This document shows positions 1 to 9,974 of a DNA stretch of 64,000 nucleotides, piece after piece. The stretch lies in assembly GCA_051656125.1 (NCBI GenBank), contig JBOGBH010000052.1:248001-312000 (forward strand). Direction: 5' to 3'. Every line of letters starts with the position of its first letter. Within the stretch, counting starts at the first letter, position 1. The stretch comes from CAMREV01 sp051656125 (lineage in GTDB: Bacteria; Bacillota_I; Bacilli_A; Mycoplasmatales; Mycoplasmoidaceae). The notes beneath the pieces were generated by a model, which saw only the letters and a list, made by a program, of their open reading frames with translations, made no database searches and had not been told where the DNA came from. Made by a program: the position numbers and the translations under genes.

Positions 1-848
1 ATGAATATTTTTTTATCAAAAAGTTTTTCATTGTACTTTTTGATTTCATTTCTAATTGTTTCATAAGATTTTATAACATCTGTGTTATCTAGTTCATTAT
101 CGATTGAAGAAAGAGAAATTAAATGAATTAATATTTTACATCTTTCAATGTGTTTTAAAAATTCATGTCCCAATCCCTGACCTTCTGCGGCATTTTCAAT
201 TAATCCTGGAATATCAGCAAAAACTATTGATTTATCATTTGTATAATATGTTCCTAATACTGGAACTAAAGTTGTAAATTTATATGGAGCAGTTTTAGGT
301 TGAGCAGATGAAATGTTTTTAACAAAAGTAGATTTACCTGCGTTAGGTAAACCAAGAAGTCCAACATCTGCAATATATTTTAATTCAATTAAAACTTTTC
401 TGCTTTCTCCTTTATCTCCCCTTTCAAAAAGTTTAGGAGCCTTATTTCTACTTGATTTGAAAAAAGCGTTTCCATGTCCTCCTTCTCCACCTTTGCAAAT
501 TCTAAAAATTTCCCCTGGGTTAATGCAATCAAAAATAACTTCATCAGTTATTGCATCTTTAATAACTGAACCTAGTGGTACATTTATTGTCACTCCCTTG
601 CCATTCGCTCCATGACAAAGTTTTGATTTACCATTTTCACCATTATTAGCTTTAACTTTTTTTGAATATCTTAATTTAAATAAGGAGTTCTCATTGTGAT
701 CAGCATAAATGAAAATATCACCACCACGACCTCCATCTCCACCTCAAGGTCCGCCTTCGGGATAATGGGCTTCTCTTCTTCAAGCGACAATTCCATCCCC
801 GCCATCGCCTGCTTGTAAATCAATTACACATTTATCAATAAATTGCAT
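1..848 (-). CDS. obg: GTPase Obg/CgtA (3' end beyond window)
   Basis: This is the N-terminal 282 residues of the ribosome-assembly GTPase Obg; the C-terminus lies outside the window. The start ATG at 848 gives MQFIDK and leads into the glycine-rich Obg fold (repeated GG/GDGG motifs, about residues 10-155). The G domain follows with P-loop GLPNAGKST, the switch region with TTLVP, and DIPGLIE as the G3 motif. Obg proteins act on the 50S subunit and in stress signalling (family knowledge). Two UGA codons are read as Trp in the Obg fold. Upstream on the same strand, 9 bases away, is a membrane-protein gene. Confidence 0.95.
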
Positions 849-857
849 TTTCTTTTC

Positions 858-1469
858 CTAAACTTCTCATGTTGTTTCTTTTTCTTTTTTGGCACTGTCT
901 AAAATGCTTTTTTGTGATTTAATGATTTCATCATTTGTATCATTTTCTTTTTTGAAATCTTTAAAGAAATTCAAAACATTTTTTGACCTTAAAATAATTA
1001 TATTAATAATAAAATTAAAAATAAAAAAAAATATTAATGAGAATACAATTATGAAAATAATTTTACCTGTAATTATTATGTCAATTAAAGAGTCATCATT
1101 AGTTATGCTAGGCATAATTCCAGTAAGTAAAACTCCAATTCAAAAAGCACATGACATATAAAGAAATGGGATAATGTCTAACTGCATAACTTTAAAAATA
1201 AATTTACCTAATACTAAAATTACAATTGGTAATAGCAATAGCATAAAATATACTAAATAAAATTCATAACTATATGTTAAAGAAATTTTATCAAATCAAA
1301 TAGCATTTATTCCAACATTAATATTGTTATCTTCAAACAAAACTACTCTTCCTTCTCCCAAAAAAATTCAAATTAATCCATATGGAATAAAGATAAAAAA
1401 TAATGATGTAAGTGAAGTTATTAATGGTTTTGTTTTAAATTCAATATTTTGCGAGCTAAATTTGTTCAT
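858..1469 (-). CDS. Multi-pass membrane protein, unknown function
   Basis: A 203-residue protein starting MNKFSSQN at 1469 and ending TTWEV at a TAG. Three UGA codons are read as Trp. Four hydrophobic segments are visible, at about residues 16-38, 70-92, 100-118 and 132-158. A charged, probably cytoplasmic tail rich in Lys, Asp and Glu follows. I do not recognise the family and assign no function. It lies 9 bases upstream of obg on the same strand and is probably co-transcribed with it. It is divergent from the gene at 1577, with which it shares a 107-base promoter region. Confidence 0.7.
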
Positions 1470-1535
1470 ATTCACCAAAAAAATACGTAAAAGTTAATAA
1501 ATTTTTAATTCTTTACTATTATTATTCTTTCTATT

Positions 1536-1549
1536 ATTATATAATTATA
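1536..1549. promoter_or_regulatory. Overlapping divergent -10 boxes
   Basis: TATAAT occurs on the plus strand at 1540-1545, about 32 bases before the ATG at 1577. TATAAT also occurs on the minus strand at 1536-1541 and 1544-1549, about 70 bases before the ATG at 1469. No convincing -35 boxes are visible. Spacing and orientation suit a shared divergent promoter. The plus gene has a strong GGAGG ribosome site at 1568-1572. Confidence 0.5.
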
Positions 1550-1576
1550 AATAGAATTAGTTATTTTGGAGGACAA

Positions 1577-2332
1577 ATGAATAAATTATTAAACATGGCA
1601 ATTTATTTCAATAAAATTGAAGAAAAAGAAAAAGCTTATGGTGTTTTCTCTTATGATAAAAAAATTGAAAAAATATTGTCTAACTTTTATGAGTTGCCTC
1701 ATGCAATCTTAATTTCTTTTATCGTTGATGATGAAACTGATTCAGGAATGGCTGAAGAAACTCCTCTTTTAATTAAGAATGCTTTAGGCAGTTTAGAAAT
1801 TAATGAATTATCAAAATTAGAAGTAAATGATTTAGTAAATCTTTTTATTGAAAATAAAATAACAGATAATCCTGAAAAAAATTCAAAATTAATTTTTGAA
1901 ATGCTTATAAAAATTAATTCAGAATACAATGGTCATGCAATGAACATTTGAAACGATAGCCCATCAAGTCAAGAATTAAAAAGAAGGTTACTTGATTTTA
2001 AAGGTATGAATGCAAGAAAGGCAAATTTATTAGCATTAGTTTTAGTAAATAAATTTAAAATTAAATTAAGTGAGTATGCATCAATAAATATTTCTAATGA
2101 TAAAAATGTAAGAAGAGCAATGTTAGAGATGAAACTAATAGATGAATTTGCTACATATGAAGATATGAAAAAAATATGTACAATTTTAAATCCAAATTAT
2201 CCTGGAATATTTGATTCATTTTTTTGATCAATAGGGGAATACTTTTTTAATTCAAAACCCGATTTCAAATTCAAAATGAGAGACGAAGATTTTATTAATT
2301 CTTGTTTAATGATATCTTTAAAATATATTTAA
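1577..2332 (+). CDS. HhH-GPD superfamily DNA glycosylase-like protein
   Basis: A 251-residue protein that looks like an endonuclease III-type base-excision glycosylase. The arrangement of helices around residues 35-175 follows the HhH-GPD fold. The hairpin region reads FKGMNARKAN, where the Lys aligns with the catalytic Lys of the EndoIII GxGRKTAN motif. ISNDKNVRR aligns with the catalytic-Asp motif VDTHxxR. Both key residues of a bifunctional glycosylase/lyase therefore appear present. The four-Cys iron-sulfur loop of classical Nth is absent. A strong GGAGG site precedes the ATG. The gene is convergent with the ATP synthase operon, 2 bases from the atpC stop. The family call is inferred from motifs; substrate specificity cannot be read. 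Confidence 0.6.
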
Positions 2333-2334
2333 AA

Positions 2335-2757
2335 TTATTTCATACCTTTGACAATTTTTCTAATTTCAAATTGAATAATTTCTTCTTTAGTTCCAAATTT
2401 GTTGTCAATAACACAATTACTTTGAATAATCTCATTGTCGCCAATAATAATGTTTTTATTATCAGAAAAACTAATATTAGAAACATTTGTTTCATCCTCA
2501 CCACAATTATCAACAATGAATTTAAAAACATTATTAGTAAAAGAATAGACACCACTACTATGAAATAGTGTGGTTTTTTTATTGTCTTTTTTTACTATTA
2601 AACATTTGCTTTTTTCTATTAAACCAACCTCTGGCGAGTGATCTTTTAGAAAAGTAGTGTGGCCTTTTTCATTTTTAAAATTAAAACTAATGATTTCATC
2701 ATCAAAAGCCAACCCTTTTGAAGTTAGTATTTTTAGATGAAAAAGATTACTTTTCAT
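2335..2757 (-). CDS. atpC: F1 ATP synthase epsilon subunit
   Basis: The 140-residue epsilon subunit, last gene of the atp operon, starts at 2757 inside the 3' end of atpD (11-base overlap). The N-terminal beta-sandwich is recognisable: MKSNLFHLKI, then HTTFLKDHSPEVG matching the family GxxGxLPGHAP region, followed by Ser-Gly-Val-Tyr strands. The C-terminal helical part is short (about residues 110-140). The central stalk subunit couples gamma rotation to catalysis and can inhibit hydrolysis (family knowledge). Confidence 0.9.
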   Translation of the reverse strand: MKSNLFHLKILTSKGLAFDDEIISFNFKNEKGHTTFLKDHSPEVGLIEKSKCLIVKKDNKKTTLFHSSGVYSFTNNVFKFIVDNCGEDETNVSNISFSDNKNIIIGDNEIIQSNCVIDNKFGTKEEIIQFEIRKIVKGMK

Positions 2758-4306
2758 TTTTTAATTCCTTATCTTTAAGAAATGCTTCTTCAATTTTTCC
2801 AACATATAGTAAAGATTGTTCAGATATATGATCACATTCTCCACTTAATATTTTTTTGAAACCTTTTATAGTATCAGCAGTTTTAACATATACACCTTGA
2901 ATACCAGTAAATTTTTGACTAGCAAAGAAAGGTTGAGATAAGAAATTTCTAATTTTTCTTGCTCTTGTCACAACTATTTTATCTTCTTCAGATAGCTCAT
3001 CAATACCTAAAATAGCAATAATATCTTGAAGTTCTTCAAATTTTTGTAAAATTTCTTTAACTTGAATAGCAACTTTATAATGTTCTAAACCAATTATGTT
3101 TGGATCTAAAACTCTTGAAGATGAATCAAGCGGATTAATTGCAGGAAATATACCTAATGAAGATATTTTTCTATCCAATACTGTTCTTGCATCTAAATGT
3201 GAAAATGTAGCTGCAGGAGCAGGGTCTGTTAAATCATCTGCTGGAACATAAACCGCTTGAATTGAAGTAATTGATCCATTTTTAGTAGATGTTATTCTTT
3301 CTTGTAATTGTCCCATTTCATATGAAAGAGTTGGTTGGTAACCAACAGCTGAAGGCATTCTTCCTAACAATGCAGACACTTCTGAACCAGCTTGAGTAAA
3401 CCTAAAAATATTATCAATAAATAATAAAACATCTTGATTATTATTATCCCTAAAATGTTCTGCCATTGTTAATGCAGTAAGCGCAACTCTCATTCTTGCT
3501 CCAGGTGGTTCATTCATTTGACCAAAAACAAGAGCTGTCTTATTTAAAACTCCCGCATCTATCATTTCATAGTAAAGATCATTACCTTCTCTAGTTCTTT
3601 CACCAACACCAGCAAATATAGATAAACCACCATGACCTGTAGCAATATTCTGTATTAACTCTTGTACTAAAACTGTTTTACCTACACCAGCTCCACCAAA
3701 TAAGCCAATCTTACCACCTCTTAAATAAGGTATTAGCAAGTCAATAACTTTTATTCCTGTTTCAAGAACATCAACACTATTTGATTGTTCAGAAAATGAT
3801 GGTGCAGGCCTGTGAATAGATTTATAGCTTTTACATGTAAATGGTTTTTCATCAATAGCTTCTCCGATTACATTAAACATTCTTCCAAGCACTTCTTTTC
3901 CTACAGGAGCTTTTATTGAATCTCCTGAATCTGTAACTGGTGTGTTTCTTGATAAACCATTTGTAGACTGCATTGCAATACATCTAACAACATCATCACC
4001 AACTATTTGTGAAACTTCTAAAACTACATTTTCATTTCCATTTTTAACATATAAAGCATTATTAATATTTGGAAGTATTGAATTTTCAAACTTAACATCA
4101 ACAACAGGTCCAAAAATTTGATAAATATAACCAACATTATGTTTAATTTTTTTATTTATACTTTTAGAATTTTGAATTTCTTTTTTAGGTGAACTTGCAA
4201 CTTTAGAAGAATCATTTTTTGAAGATACTTTTTTTGCTACGCTTTTAGTTTTTTGTGCTTCTTTTTTAGAAACTACTTTATTTGTTTTTTTATTATTTGC
4301 TTGCAT
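2747..4306 (-). CDS. atpD: F1 ATP synthase beta subunit with N-terminal extension
   Basis: The catalytic beta subunit, 519 residues against a usual 465 or so. Residues 1-55 form a Lys/Ser-rich, low-complexity extension. The normal fold begins at about residue 58 with GYIYQIFGPVVDV. Walker A GGAGVGKT is at 204-211, followed by GERTREGNDLY and the ALTALTMAEHFRD segment. The start at 4306 overlaps atpG by 14 bases. Three complete alpha/beta catalytic interfaces per F1 are expected from family knowledge. The extension is genuinely in frame, because no later start with a Shine-Dalgarno site is needed; an internal start cannot be excluded. Confidence 0.95.
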   Translation of the reverse strand: MQANNKKTNKVVSKKEAQKTKSVAKKVSSKNDSSKVASSPKKEIQNSKSINKKIKHNVGYIYQIFGPVVDVKFENSILPNINNALYVKNGNENVVLEVSQIVGDDVVRCIAMQSTNGLSRNTPVTDSGDSIKAPVGKEVLGRMFNVIGEAIDEKPFTCKSYKSIHRPAPSFSEQSNSVDVLETGIKVIDLLIPYLRGGKIGLFGGAGVGKTVLVQELIQNIATGHGGLSIFAGVGERTREGNDLYYEMIDAGVLNKTALVFGQMNEPPGARMRVALTALTMAEHFRDNNNQDVLLFIDNIFRFTQAGSEVSALLGRMPSAVGYQPTLSYEMGQLQERITSTKNGSITSIQAVYVPADDLTDPAPAATFSHLDARTVLDRKISSLGIFPAINPLDSSSRVLDPNIIGLEHYKVAIQVKEILQKFEELQDIIAILGIDELSEEDKIVVTRARKIRNFLSQPFFASQKFTGIQGVYVKTADTIKGFKKILSGECDHISEQSLLYVGKIEEAFLKDKELKNEK

Positions 4307-5147
4307 TGAACCCTCCTATAATTTCATTTATTTCTTGTGTTATTTTTGATTGTCTTTTACTATTATATTCAATAAAATAGTTTTCCTTGATATCTTTAGC
4401 ATTCTTTGTTGCCGATTCCATTGCATTTCTTCTTGAAGAATTTTCAGAAACATTAGTTTCTACAAGGCATCCAAATATTACAACACTAAAAAATTGTTTT
4501 TGAATTTTAGCTAAAATTTCCTCTGGCGGAGATTCAAATGAGATATAACCACTTATTTTATTTTTTGATAAATCTTTAAATATTTTTTCATCCAGTGGGT
4601 GAATATCTAGTATGTATGGTTCAAATTCAAGAGAGTTAATAAATTTATTGTAAATTATTTTTACAGTAGTAAATTCTTCTGAATCAATACTTTCTATTAC
4701 TTTCTCTGAAAGTAAAGAACAAAAATCATATGTTATATCTTTATTGCTTGCATTAATAAAATATTTAATTTTAGTTTCTAAACCTTTATTTTTTAATAAG
4801 TTAAAACCTTTTTTCCCAAAAAGCAAAATTTTATCATTTTTTATATCAAGATTTGCTTCTAATTTTTTAATCAAATTAATATTATATCCGCCACATAATC
4901 CCATTGTTGATGTAAAAACAATTCACAAAACTTTTTTTTCTTTATTTGCTAATTTTTTTTTGTTTTCTATTTCTTTATTTAATAAACCATAAAGATTGTA
5001 AAATTCTTTATTGTATTCTTTTATAGAATTAAAAAAAGATTGATTTTTTTTTAAATTCGCAGTTGCTACTAATTTCATTGTTCTAGTTAACTTTTCAGTT
5101 GCTTCAATTGAATCAATTTTTTTCTTTATTTTCATTATTGAAGACAT
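4293..5147 (-). CDS. atpG: F1 ATP synthase gamma subunit
   Basis: A 284-residue rotor subunit. The N-terminal helix (MSSIMKIKKKIDSIEATEKLTRTMKLVA) matches the conserved gamma N-terminus. The central segment WIVFTSTMGLCGGYN, whose Trp is encoded by UGA, is the family's GLCGxxN motif. The C-terminal coiled-coil half contains RRNAMESATKNA, the conserved helix contacting alpha and beta. The start at 5147 is 2 bases after the atpA stop, and the 3' end overlaps atpD by 14 bases, consistent with coupled translation. Confidence 0.94.
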
Positions 5148-5149
5148 AA

Positions 5150-6700
5150 TTATTCCTCATTTAATGAAGCAATTTGCTCTTGATCATAGTTAGGTATTTT
5201 TAAAACATAATCTTTGATAAAACTTTTTACTTCATTTGTAATTTCTTTTTGAAGTTCAGGGGTAAATGACATTTTGCTTTCTAAGTTAGTAAAGCATTTT
5301 TTACCTTTTAAATTTAATAATAAAGCTTTTTTAAAGTCACCAATATTTTCTAATGGAACTCATCTAATTAATTTATTTTTAACAATAAAAAGTAAAATTG
5401 CTTCTTCTAATTGTGAATAAGGAGAAGATTGTGGTTGCTTAATGATTTCCATAACTTTTTTACCATGATCTAAAACTTTTTTTGTTTCATTATCTAAGTC
5501 AGACCCAAATTGAGAAAAAGCTTCTAATTCTCTATATTGTGCTAAATCAATTTTTAAGTTTCCCGCAACTTTTTTTATTAGATTAGTTTGAGCAGCAGAA
5601 CCAACTCTTGATACACTTGAACCAGCATCAATAGCAGGTCTTTGACCAGAGTTAAAAATATTAGTCATTAAAAATAATTGACCATCAGTAATTGAAATAA
5701 CATTTGTAGGTATATATGCAGAGATATCTCCTAATTGAGTTTCTATAATTGGTAAAGCAGTAATTGAACCACCACCATGCTTTTTATTTAATTTTACAGA
5801 TCTTTCTAATAGTCTAGAGTGTAAATAAAATACATCACCAGGATATGCCTCTCTTCCAGGTGGTCTTCTTAATAAAAGTGATAATGTTCTATATGCTATT
5901 GCATGTTTAGTTAAGTCATCATAAACTATTAAAACATCTTGACCCTTTTCAAGTCAATATTCAGCAATAGCAATCCCAGAGAATGGAGCGATATATTTTA
6001 ATGATGGTGTATCAGAAGCAGAAGATGAAACAATAGTTGTATAAGCCATTGCTCCTTCTTTTTCTAAAGTTTTTTCTATTAAAGAAATTGTAGAATTTTT
6101 TTGTCCAATCGCTACATAAACACATTTAACATTTTTGCCTTTTTGATTAATAATCGTATCAACTGCAATTGTTGTTTTTCCTGTTTGTCTATCTCCAATA
6201 ATTAATTCTCTTTGACCCTTACCAATTGGAAACATTGAATCTATTGCTAAAATACCTGTTTCAAGAGGTTCATTCACACTTTCACGTGTCATTACTCCCG
6301 AAGCAACTCTCTCTATTGGATAGCTTTGTTTTGTTTTAATTTTGCCTTTTTGATCTATTGGGTTACCAAGTGGATCAATAACTCTACCTAATAATTCATC
6401 TCCAACAGGAACTTCCATTACCTTGCAAGTTCTTTTTACAATACTATCTTCTTTAATATCATAATAATTTCCTAGTGTGATAACACCAACAATATCTGAT
6501 TCTAAATTCAATGCCATACCATATGATCCATTTTCAAAACTAACAATTTCATTTAAAACAACATTGCTTAATCCCGCAACTTCTACAATACCATCACCAA
6601 CAGAAACTACTTTACCATACTCAGTTAATAAGGCAGGTTGGCTATATTTTTTAATTTGATTTTTAATTATCAAAGAAAATCTATCAACATTTACACTCAT
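5150..6700 (-). CDS. atpA: F1 ATP synthase alpha subunit
   Basis: A 516-residue alpha subunit of normal length. Visible elements are the N-terminal crown with VGDGIVEVAGL, Walker A GDRQTGKT at residues 169-176, and VYVAIGQKNSTI. The conserved RPPGREAYPGDVFYLHSRLLER stretch is also present, as is the SVSRVG signature with the arginine finger near residue 365. Trp codons at 5951-5953 and 5357-5359 are UGA. The order atpI-B-E-F-H-A-G-D-C is the standard one for a bacterial operon. Confidence 0.96.
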
Positions 6701-6708
6701 ATTTTTAC

Positions 6709-7242
6709 CTAATTTTTAAAATTAATATCTTTCTTCATATTTTTTAATTTTCCTTCAATTGTTCCATCAATTTCTTTATCATCAACTCTTATCCTAACTC
6801 CACCAATTAAATTAGGATTAACAACTAAAGCATAATCTATCTCTTTTTTTAATTTATCTTTTAATGCTTTTACGATTAAATCAACTGTTTTTTTATCTAA
6901 TTCAAATGCAGTATCAATTTTTACAAATGATTGATTTCTTCTATGATCAATTTCCTTTAATGCAAATTTTAAAGTGTATATTATATTTTTAAAGAATTCA
7001 TTGTCTACTAATACATATAAAAAGTAAACTATTGATTGATCTATTTTTTTATCAAAAACATTTTTAATAATATTTTTACGCTCTTTTTTAGAAAGCATTT
7101 TTGATGAAAGAATATTGATGATTTCTTTATTGCAGTTTATTGAAAAATACAATGCTTGAATATCATCATAAAATTTATTACTATTCTTTGATTCGTTATA
7201 CATTTGATATAAAGCAATTGCGTATGATTTATTTTCTTTCAT
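6709..7242 (-). CDS. atpH: F1 ATP synthase delta subunit
   Basis: A 177-residue subunit that joins F1 to the peripheral stalk. The N-terminal domain opens YAIALYQMYNES, the usual RYAxALF-like start. The C-terminal domain has NPNLIGGVRIRVDDKEIDGTI, the conserved IGG-x-hydrophobic-x-x-D signature. The start at 7242 is 1 base before the atpF stop codon boundary (atpF ends at 7244), so translation is tightly coupled. Length is typical. Confidence 0.93.
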   Translation of the reverse strand: MKENKSYAIALYQMYNESKNSNKFYDDIQALYFSINCNKEIINILSSKMLSKKERKNIIKNVFDKKIDQSIVYFLYVLVDNEFFKNIIYTLKFALKEIDHRRNQSFVKIDTAFELDKKTVDLIVKALKDKLKKEIDYALVVNPNLIGGVRIRVDDKEIDGTIEGKLKNMKKDINFKN

Positions 7243-7243
7243 T

Positions 7244-7762
7244 TTATAATTTCTTTATGTCTTCAAGAAGCGAGTTGATTAATTTTTGATTTGCTTTTTT
7301 ATCAATATTTTTCTTTATTAATGATTCAGCTAATTCAATTGCTAAATTAGATACTTCACTTTCAATATTAGTTCTTAATTCTTTTTCTTTTTTTAATATG
7401 TCTTCATTTGCCATATCTTTAATATGATTGGCATCAATAGTTGCTTCTTTTTTTATTTTTTCCTTGATTGAATATGCATCAATTTCTGCAAGCTCAATAA
7501 TTTTACTTGCCTCGTCAATACTCTTCATTTTTAATTCCTTAGATTCAACAATATTGCTTTCAGCAATTTTTTTACTTTCAGCAATTTTGTTAATTTCTTC
7601 TTGCATATTTTTTTTTCTTTCAGCAATATATTTTTTTGTTGGTTTTCAAGCAAAAAAACTAATTACAAACAAAAGTATTGTAACAGCTAATATGTGTGCA
7701 ATTAAAACTCATACATCTATTTGTAAAGCAGAGTCTACCAAATTGTAAATTGAAATCGACAT
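7244..7762 (-). CDS. atpF: Fo ATP synthase b subunit
   Basis: A 172-residue peripheral-stalk subunit. One membrane helix lies at about residues 18-40 (ends FFAWKPTKKY, with UGA Trp). A long charged coiled coil rich in Lys, Glu and Ile follows to the C-terminus. No Cys is seen in the first residues, unlike the lipoprotein-type b subunits of some mollicutes. The start ATG at 7762 lies 11 bases after the atpE stop. The subunit dimerises and binds delta (family knowledge). Confidence 0.93.
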
Positions 7763-7773
7763 AAATTATCCTT

Positions 7774-8046
7774 TTATGCAACAAATATTAATAAGATTGA
7801 AATTATTAAAGCATAAATAGCTGCTGATTCAGCAATCCCTAGTCCAACAATTAACATTGTTCTTATTTTTGATTCAGCTTCAGGATTTCTAGCAACAGCT
7901 TCAGCAGCTTTACCAGCAGCATAACCTTGACCAGCACCTACTCCTAAAGCTCCAAACATTGCTATACCAGCTCCAATGTAAGCAGCACCTTTATCGCTTA
8001 TTGTATTTGAAATATTTTCAAATGCCATTATTAAAGTATCATTCAT
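7774..8046 (-). CDS. atpE: Fo ATP synthase c subunit
   Basis: A 90-residue proteolipid forming the rotor ring. It has an N-terminal amphipathic lead and helix 1 with the GxGxGxG-type packing motif (AMFGALGVGAGQGYAAG). The polar loop ARNPEA holds the conserved R-N/Q-P. Helix 2 carries the ion-binding carboxylate Glu73 in GIAESAA. The residues around Glu73 do not clearly show a Na+ motif, so H+ is the default assumption. It is preceded by a clear AGGAG site. Confidence 0.96.
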   Translation of the reverse strand: MNDTLIMAFENISNTISDKGAAYIGAGIAMFGALGVGAGQGYAAGKAAEAVARNPEAESKIRTMLIVGLGIAESAAIYALIISILLIFVA

Positions 8047-8064
8047 ATTTTTCTCCTAATTTTT

Positions 8065-8868
8065 TTATTCATGTTCTTTATTTAAAACTCAATACACCAT
8101 AGTTAATAATATAAAAACTAATGCTTGAATTATTCCTATACCAATATCCAAAAAGGCATGGAGTGGTGGTACAAATAGTGAACTAATTAAAGTTATTGCT
8201 CCTAAGTTCCACCTGTCTGGCGTCATTATTCCACCAGGTAATTCCTCTGGGAATAGTTGACCTAAATCCCCAACCATAAGAGCATATGGTAAATTATATA
8301 TTAAAGATATAATTAATACTCCAGCAAATATATTTCCTCAAAGTCTAAAAGATAATGATATTAGTGGTGTTACAGATCCTATTACCTCAATTGGATTAAC
8401 CATTACTGGTATTTTAATTTTTTTATTATCTGATTTTCTTTCAACATTAACATTAAATGTAAATTTATATAAGAATGAAAATCTTTGGTATCTAAATCCC
8501 ATTACAAATGTTCCAATAAAAGAAAATAAACCAAGAGTTACACAAACAGCTACAGACGATGTTGGATTTTCTAAACCTACCATACCTATCATATTTGATA
8601 ATGCTATATAACTAAAAAAAGTTAAAAAGATAGGGGATAGTTTTTCAAGATCTTGTCCTAAGATATCTCTTGTTAAATTTCTAAAGTAATTAATTAAATT
8701 AAATATTAAAAATGCAAATCCTCTTGGTGCTTCATTGTGTTTTGTTCTTTTAATAGAAGAATTGTAATATAAGACAGATCCTAATATTATTAAAAACACA
8801 GCTAAAACACCTAACAATCTTAGAAGATTTGGAGTTCATAGGTTAACTCAATTAATTTCTCTAGACAT
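8065..8868 (-). CDS. atpB: Fo ATP synthase a subunit
   Basis: A 267-residue integral membrane protein forming the proton half-channels against the c ring. It opens MSREINWVNLWTPN and has five or six hydrophobic segments. The conserved region SLSFRLWGNIFAG, whose Trp is UGA, contains the essential Arg helix. The C-terminal segment HAFLDIGIGIIQALVFILLTMVYW is typical of AtpB. The start at 8868 overlaps the upstream atpI-like gene by 8 bases. Confidence 0.93.
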
Positions 8869-9277
8869 AATTAACTCTTTTGTTTTCTTTTATATTAAAA
8901 ATAGTTCTAAAAATTAAATTAAAAAATGGCATAGCTAATAATACTAATAAAATAATTCAAACATTGAATATTTCAGAAATATTATATGACATTGATAAAC
9001 CCATTAAAATTAATATCGGAATAAAAAGCAAAAAGTTTTTAACTACTAAAATAAATATAAAATGGGGCTTACTATTAATTTTATTTTTTTCATTATTCTT
9101 AAAAATAAAATCCAATAAAAAAAAATTCATTAAACTAAAAGGGAAACATAGTGCAAAACTAGCTAAATAAGATCAATTATTTAATGTAACTGAAATAATA
9201 ATAGTTATTGCTAAAAAAATAAATCCAAATAAAGAAATAAAGAAAAATCTATTAAAAAATTTATTTTTATTTAACAT
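8861..9277 (-). CDS. atpI: AtpI-like membrane protein of the atp operon
   Basis: A 138-residue, very hydrophobic protein occupying the first position of the atp operon. It starts MLNKNKFFNRF at 9277 and ends VNYV at a TAG overlapping the atpB start. Two UGA codons are read as Trp. About four membrane segments are visible, around residues 10-30, 36-55, 80-98 and 108-130. Sequence similarity to AtpI is not obvious; the name rests on position, size and topology. AtpI proteins help assemble the c ring (family knowledge). Confidence 0.65.
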
Positions 9278-9320
9278 ATTTTCAGCCTTTTAGTAGGTTA
9301 CTTAAAAATAACTTAATTGA

Positions 9321-9326
9321 ATTATA
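9321..9326 (-). promoter_or_regulatory. -10 box of the atp operon
   Basis: A perfect TATAAT on the minus strand lies 43 bases upstream of the atpI-like start. It sits just downstream, in the transcription direction, of the grpE terminator. No clear -35 was found, which is common in mycoplasmas. Confidence 0.55.
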
Positions 9327-9337
9327 CTCCTATGAAT

Positions 9338-9380
9338 AAAAAAAAATAAAAATATTATTTCAATATTTTTATTTTTTTTT
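9338..9380. terminator. Perfect 19-bp hairpin ending grpE
   Basis: The arms at 9338-9356 and 9362-9380 are perfect inverted copies with a 5-base loop. They end in A9/T9 runs, so the element can act on both strands. One arm encodes the last Lys codons and the TAA of grpE, so the terminator starts inside the gene. It separates dnaJ-grpE from the atp promoter. Confidence 0.75.
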
Positions 9381-9974
9381 GTACACAATAACCTGTGAAT
9401 AGATTAACATTTGATCATGTAATTTATAACCATCTTTAATTACTTTATGTATGGTATTTTCTTCTTTGCTTTTATCTATATATATATCAACTGCTTCCAT
9501 AGTGTTTTCGTCAAATTTATCATTTTCCTTAACCGCTAATTTATTAATATTCATTGAACCCAGTAAGTTTTCAAACATTCCAATAAACATTTTAAATCCA
9601 TTTACATAATTTCTAACTTGTTCATTTTCAATTTTACTATTAACTACAGATGAGAATTGGTTTATTATATTTATTAATTCTATAGCGTTATTTTTGATAG
9701 CATATTTTCGAATCTCTGAAACCTCAAAATCTATTTTTGATTTATATTCATTTATTTTTTCATTTATTTTTTCTTGAGCTTCTTTAGATTTAATCACAAG
9801 ATCATTTTTGTATTTTGAGTTAATTAAATTTATTGTATTTTCTAGCTCCTTTATTTTAGAGCTTTTTTCAGATAAATCTTTTTTTAGATTTTCTATTTCT
9901 TTTTTAAGTTCATCATTATTATTAACTTCATCTTTTTTAGGATTGTGATTTTCGTTATTTTTATTTCTTTGCAA
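9369..9974 (-). CDS. grpE: Nucleotide exchange factor GrpE
   Basis: A 201-residue co-chaperone that releases ADP from DnaK. A charged N-terminal tail leads into a long coiled coil (about residues 20-95). The four-helix region and C-terminal beta domain follow, with the conserved DGYKLHDQMLIYSQVIV pattern (family: GY.l.drvlRpa.V.V). It overlaps the 3' end of dnaJ by 14 bases and ends inside a terminator hairpin. The order dnaJ-grpE without hrcA or dnaK is unusual compared with the Bacillus-type hrcA-grpE-dnaK-dnaJ operon. Confidence 0.92.
   Translation of the reverse strand: MQRNKNNENHNPKKDEVNNNDELKKEIENLKKDLSEKSSKIKELENTINLINSKYKNDLVIKSKEAQEKINEKINEYKSKIDFEVSEIRKYAIKNNAIELINIINQFSSVVNSKIENEQVRNYVNGFKMFIGMFENLLGSMNINKLAVKENDKFDENTMEAVDIYIDKSKEENTIHKVIKDGYKLHDQMLIYSQVIVYKKK

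Noticed and set aside
313..615. Plus-strand open frame opposite obg
   Set aside because: It is the antisense shadow of the Obg coding sequence; it lacks a ribosome site and conserved features.
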